The position numbers were made by a program, and so were the translations under genes. Below are positions 63,400-64,000 of a stretch of 64,000 bases of DNA, piece after piece (the first letter of the stretch is position 1; every line of letters starts with the position of its first letter). This DNA is from Cymbomonas tetramitiformis. Taxonomy: Eukaryota > Chlorophyta > Pyramimonadophyceae > Pyramimonadales > Pyramimonadaceae. The DNA is taken from NCBI GenBank assembly GCA_001247695.2, contig LGRX02035246.1, positions 80,875 to 144,874 on the forward strand, in the 5' to 3' direction. Below the pieces are notes generated by a model. That model saw only the letters and a list, made by a program, of their open reading frames with translations, was not told the origin of the DNA and did no database searches.

Positions 63400-63835
63400 A
63401 GACAGTTAGAGACAGTGTGACTGTGTAGTTCACCCGTGCATAAAATTGGCGTGTGATATCTCTGCGTGTGAAACAAATTTGAGCGGCATTCTGTGCGCGT
63501 ATAGCCCACAGTAGTATTGTAATATACTTTTAACACACCTTTAACACAAAATTCGTATGTATTTGCAATATTCAACATGCTTTTCACACACCCAGCTAGT
63601 ATCATGCATTTCAGCTCATATATACGAATATGATATGTGAACATAGTAATATTGTGTGAAGAATGCATTAAAAATGTGTGAAGAATATATGAAGGGCATA
63701 TCAAAAACATAAATATTACAAAGGTGTGAGAATCATATGGAAAGGAAGGGAAACCAATGTTAATGTATGCTGAAATTTGTAGCAAACATTTTCAGTGACT
63801 AATGATGTACCGAGAGGATTCACAGCATTTATCAC
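63343..63835. repeat. Terminal inverted repeat, right, unique part
   Basis: Inverse copy of 57,323-57,805. The last ~19 codons of the 634-aa gene lie in it. Confidence 0.95.
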
Positions 63836-64000
63836 CTGCAATTCAGCCTATATATGAGCTGAAATTCAGCCTATATATGAGGCTATATATGAGCTGAAAT
63901 TCAGCCTATATATGAGCTGAAATTCAGCCTATATATCACCTGAAATTCAGCCTATATATGAGCTGAAATTCAGATATAGACTGAAATTCGGCCTATATAT
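63835..64000. repeat. Subterminal array (right), continues past the window
   Basis: CTGAAATTCAGCCTATATAT units, the inverse of the 56.5-57.3 kb array. Cut by the window end. Confidence 0.9.

Larger units (their letters stand above)
56500..64000. mobile_element. Long-TIR two-gene DNA transposon (Tnp2-like); right end outside the window
   Basis: Inverted repeats of at least ~500 unique bp (57,323-57,805 against 63,343-63,835) plus subterminal arrays enclose two divergent genes: a Tnp2-like transposase on the minus strand (60,299-57,808) and an unknown six-exon gene on the plus strand (60,889-63,399). The repeats differ at only a few positions over the checked stretches, implying recent activity. 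The outer left end is near 56,500; no terminal motif or target duplication could be fixed because the right end is not included. Confidence 0.85.

Overview
This window looks like nuclear DNA from a eukaryote with a large, transposon-rich genome. The evidence is GT-AG introns of about 50 to 970 bp, Ty1/copia and Ty3/gypsy LTR retrotransposons (one a chromovirus), a LINE relic, hAT and Tc1/mariner MITEs, cut-and-paste DNA transposons and many minisatellites. There are no operons or bacterial signals. An alga or other plant-like or protist lineage is plausible, but I cannot name the organism.

Layout. 0-13.4 kb: probable host genes (a RING-finger gene at 1.6-2.4 kb and a SAM-like first exon at 9.84 kb), minisatellites and an inverted pair of Tc1/mariner-like MITEs. 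14.8-30.3 kb: a transposon nest. A minus-strand chromovirus remnant abuts a decayed plus-strand Ty3/gypsy element. Two copies of a hAT-type MITE (8-bp target duplications) inserted into the gypsy element, and a nearly intact 8.9-kb copia element (5-bp duplication, about 99% identical LTRs) then inserted into the first MITE. 30.8-37.7 kb: an uncharacterised zinc-finger gene, a small two-exon gene with a signal peptide, a gag remnant and palindromic or tandem repeats. 39.3-42.9 kb: a LINE 3' half. 44.9-49.2 kb: a Q-rich degenerate ORF and dense palindromic repeats. 49.2-55.9 kb: a relic DDE transposase gene and a DNA-methyltransferase-like gene, divergently arranged around 51.6-51.85 kb, each with an intron holding a tandem array built on the same 20-bp palindrome. 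56.5-64 kb: another divergent two-gene DNA transposon (Tnp2-like transposase plus an intact-looking six-exon 634-aa gene of unknown function) bounded by long terminal inverted repeats with arrays of ~20-bp subterminal repeats.

The main message is adenine-type DNA methyltransferase domains inside mobile elements. A Dam-like NPPF/NPPY domain sits in the copia element (between protease and integrase), in the gypsy element (between RNase H and integrase) and in the LINE (after RNase H). A fourth methyltransferase-like protein of a different class (N4/N6 beta-type motif order, altered catalytic motif) is paired with a cut-and-paste transposase. The different positions suggest repeated capture, in a host where adenine methylation may matter to transposons.

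Many frameshifts in otherwise conserved transposon ORFs fall at or near short homopolymers, so some apparent pseudogenes may be consensus errors.
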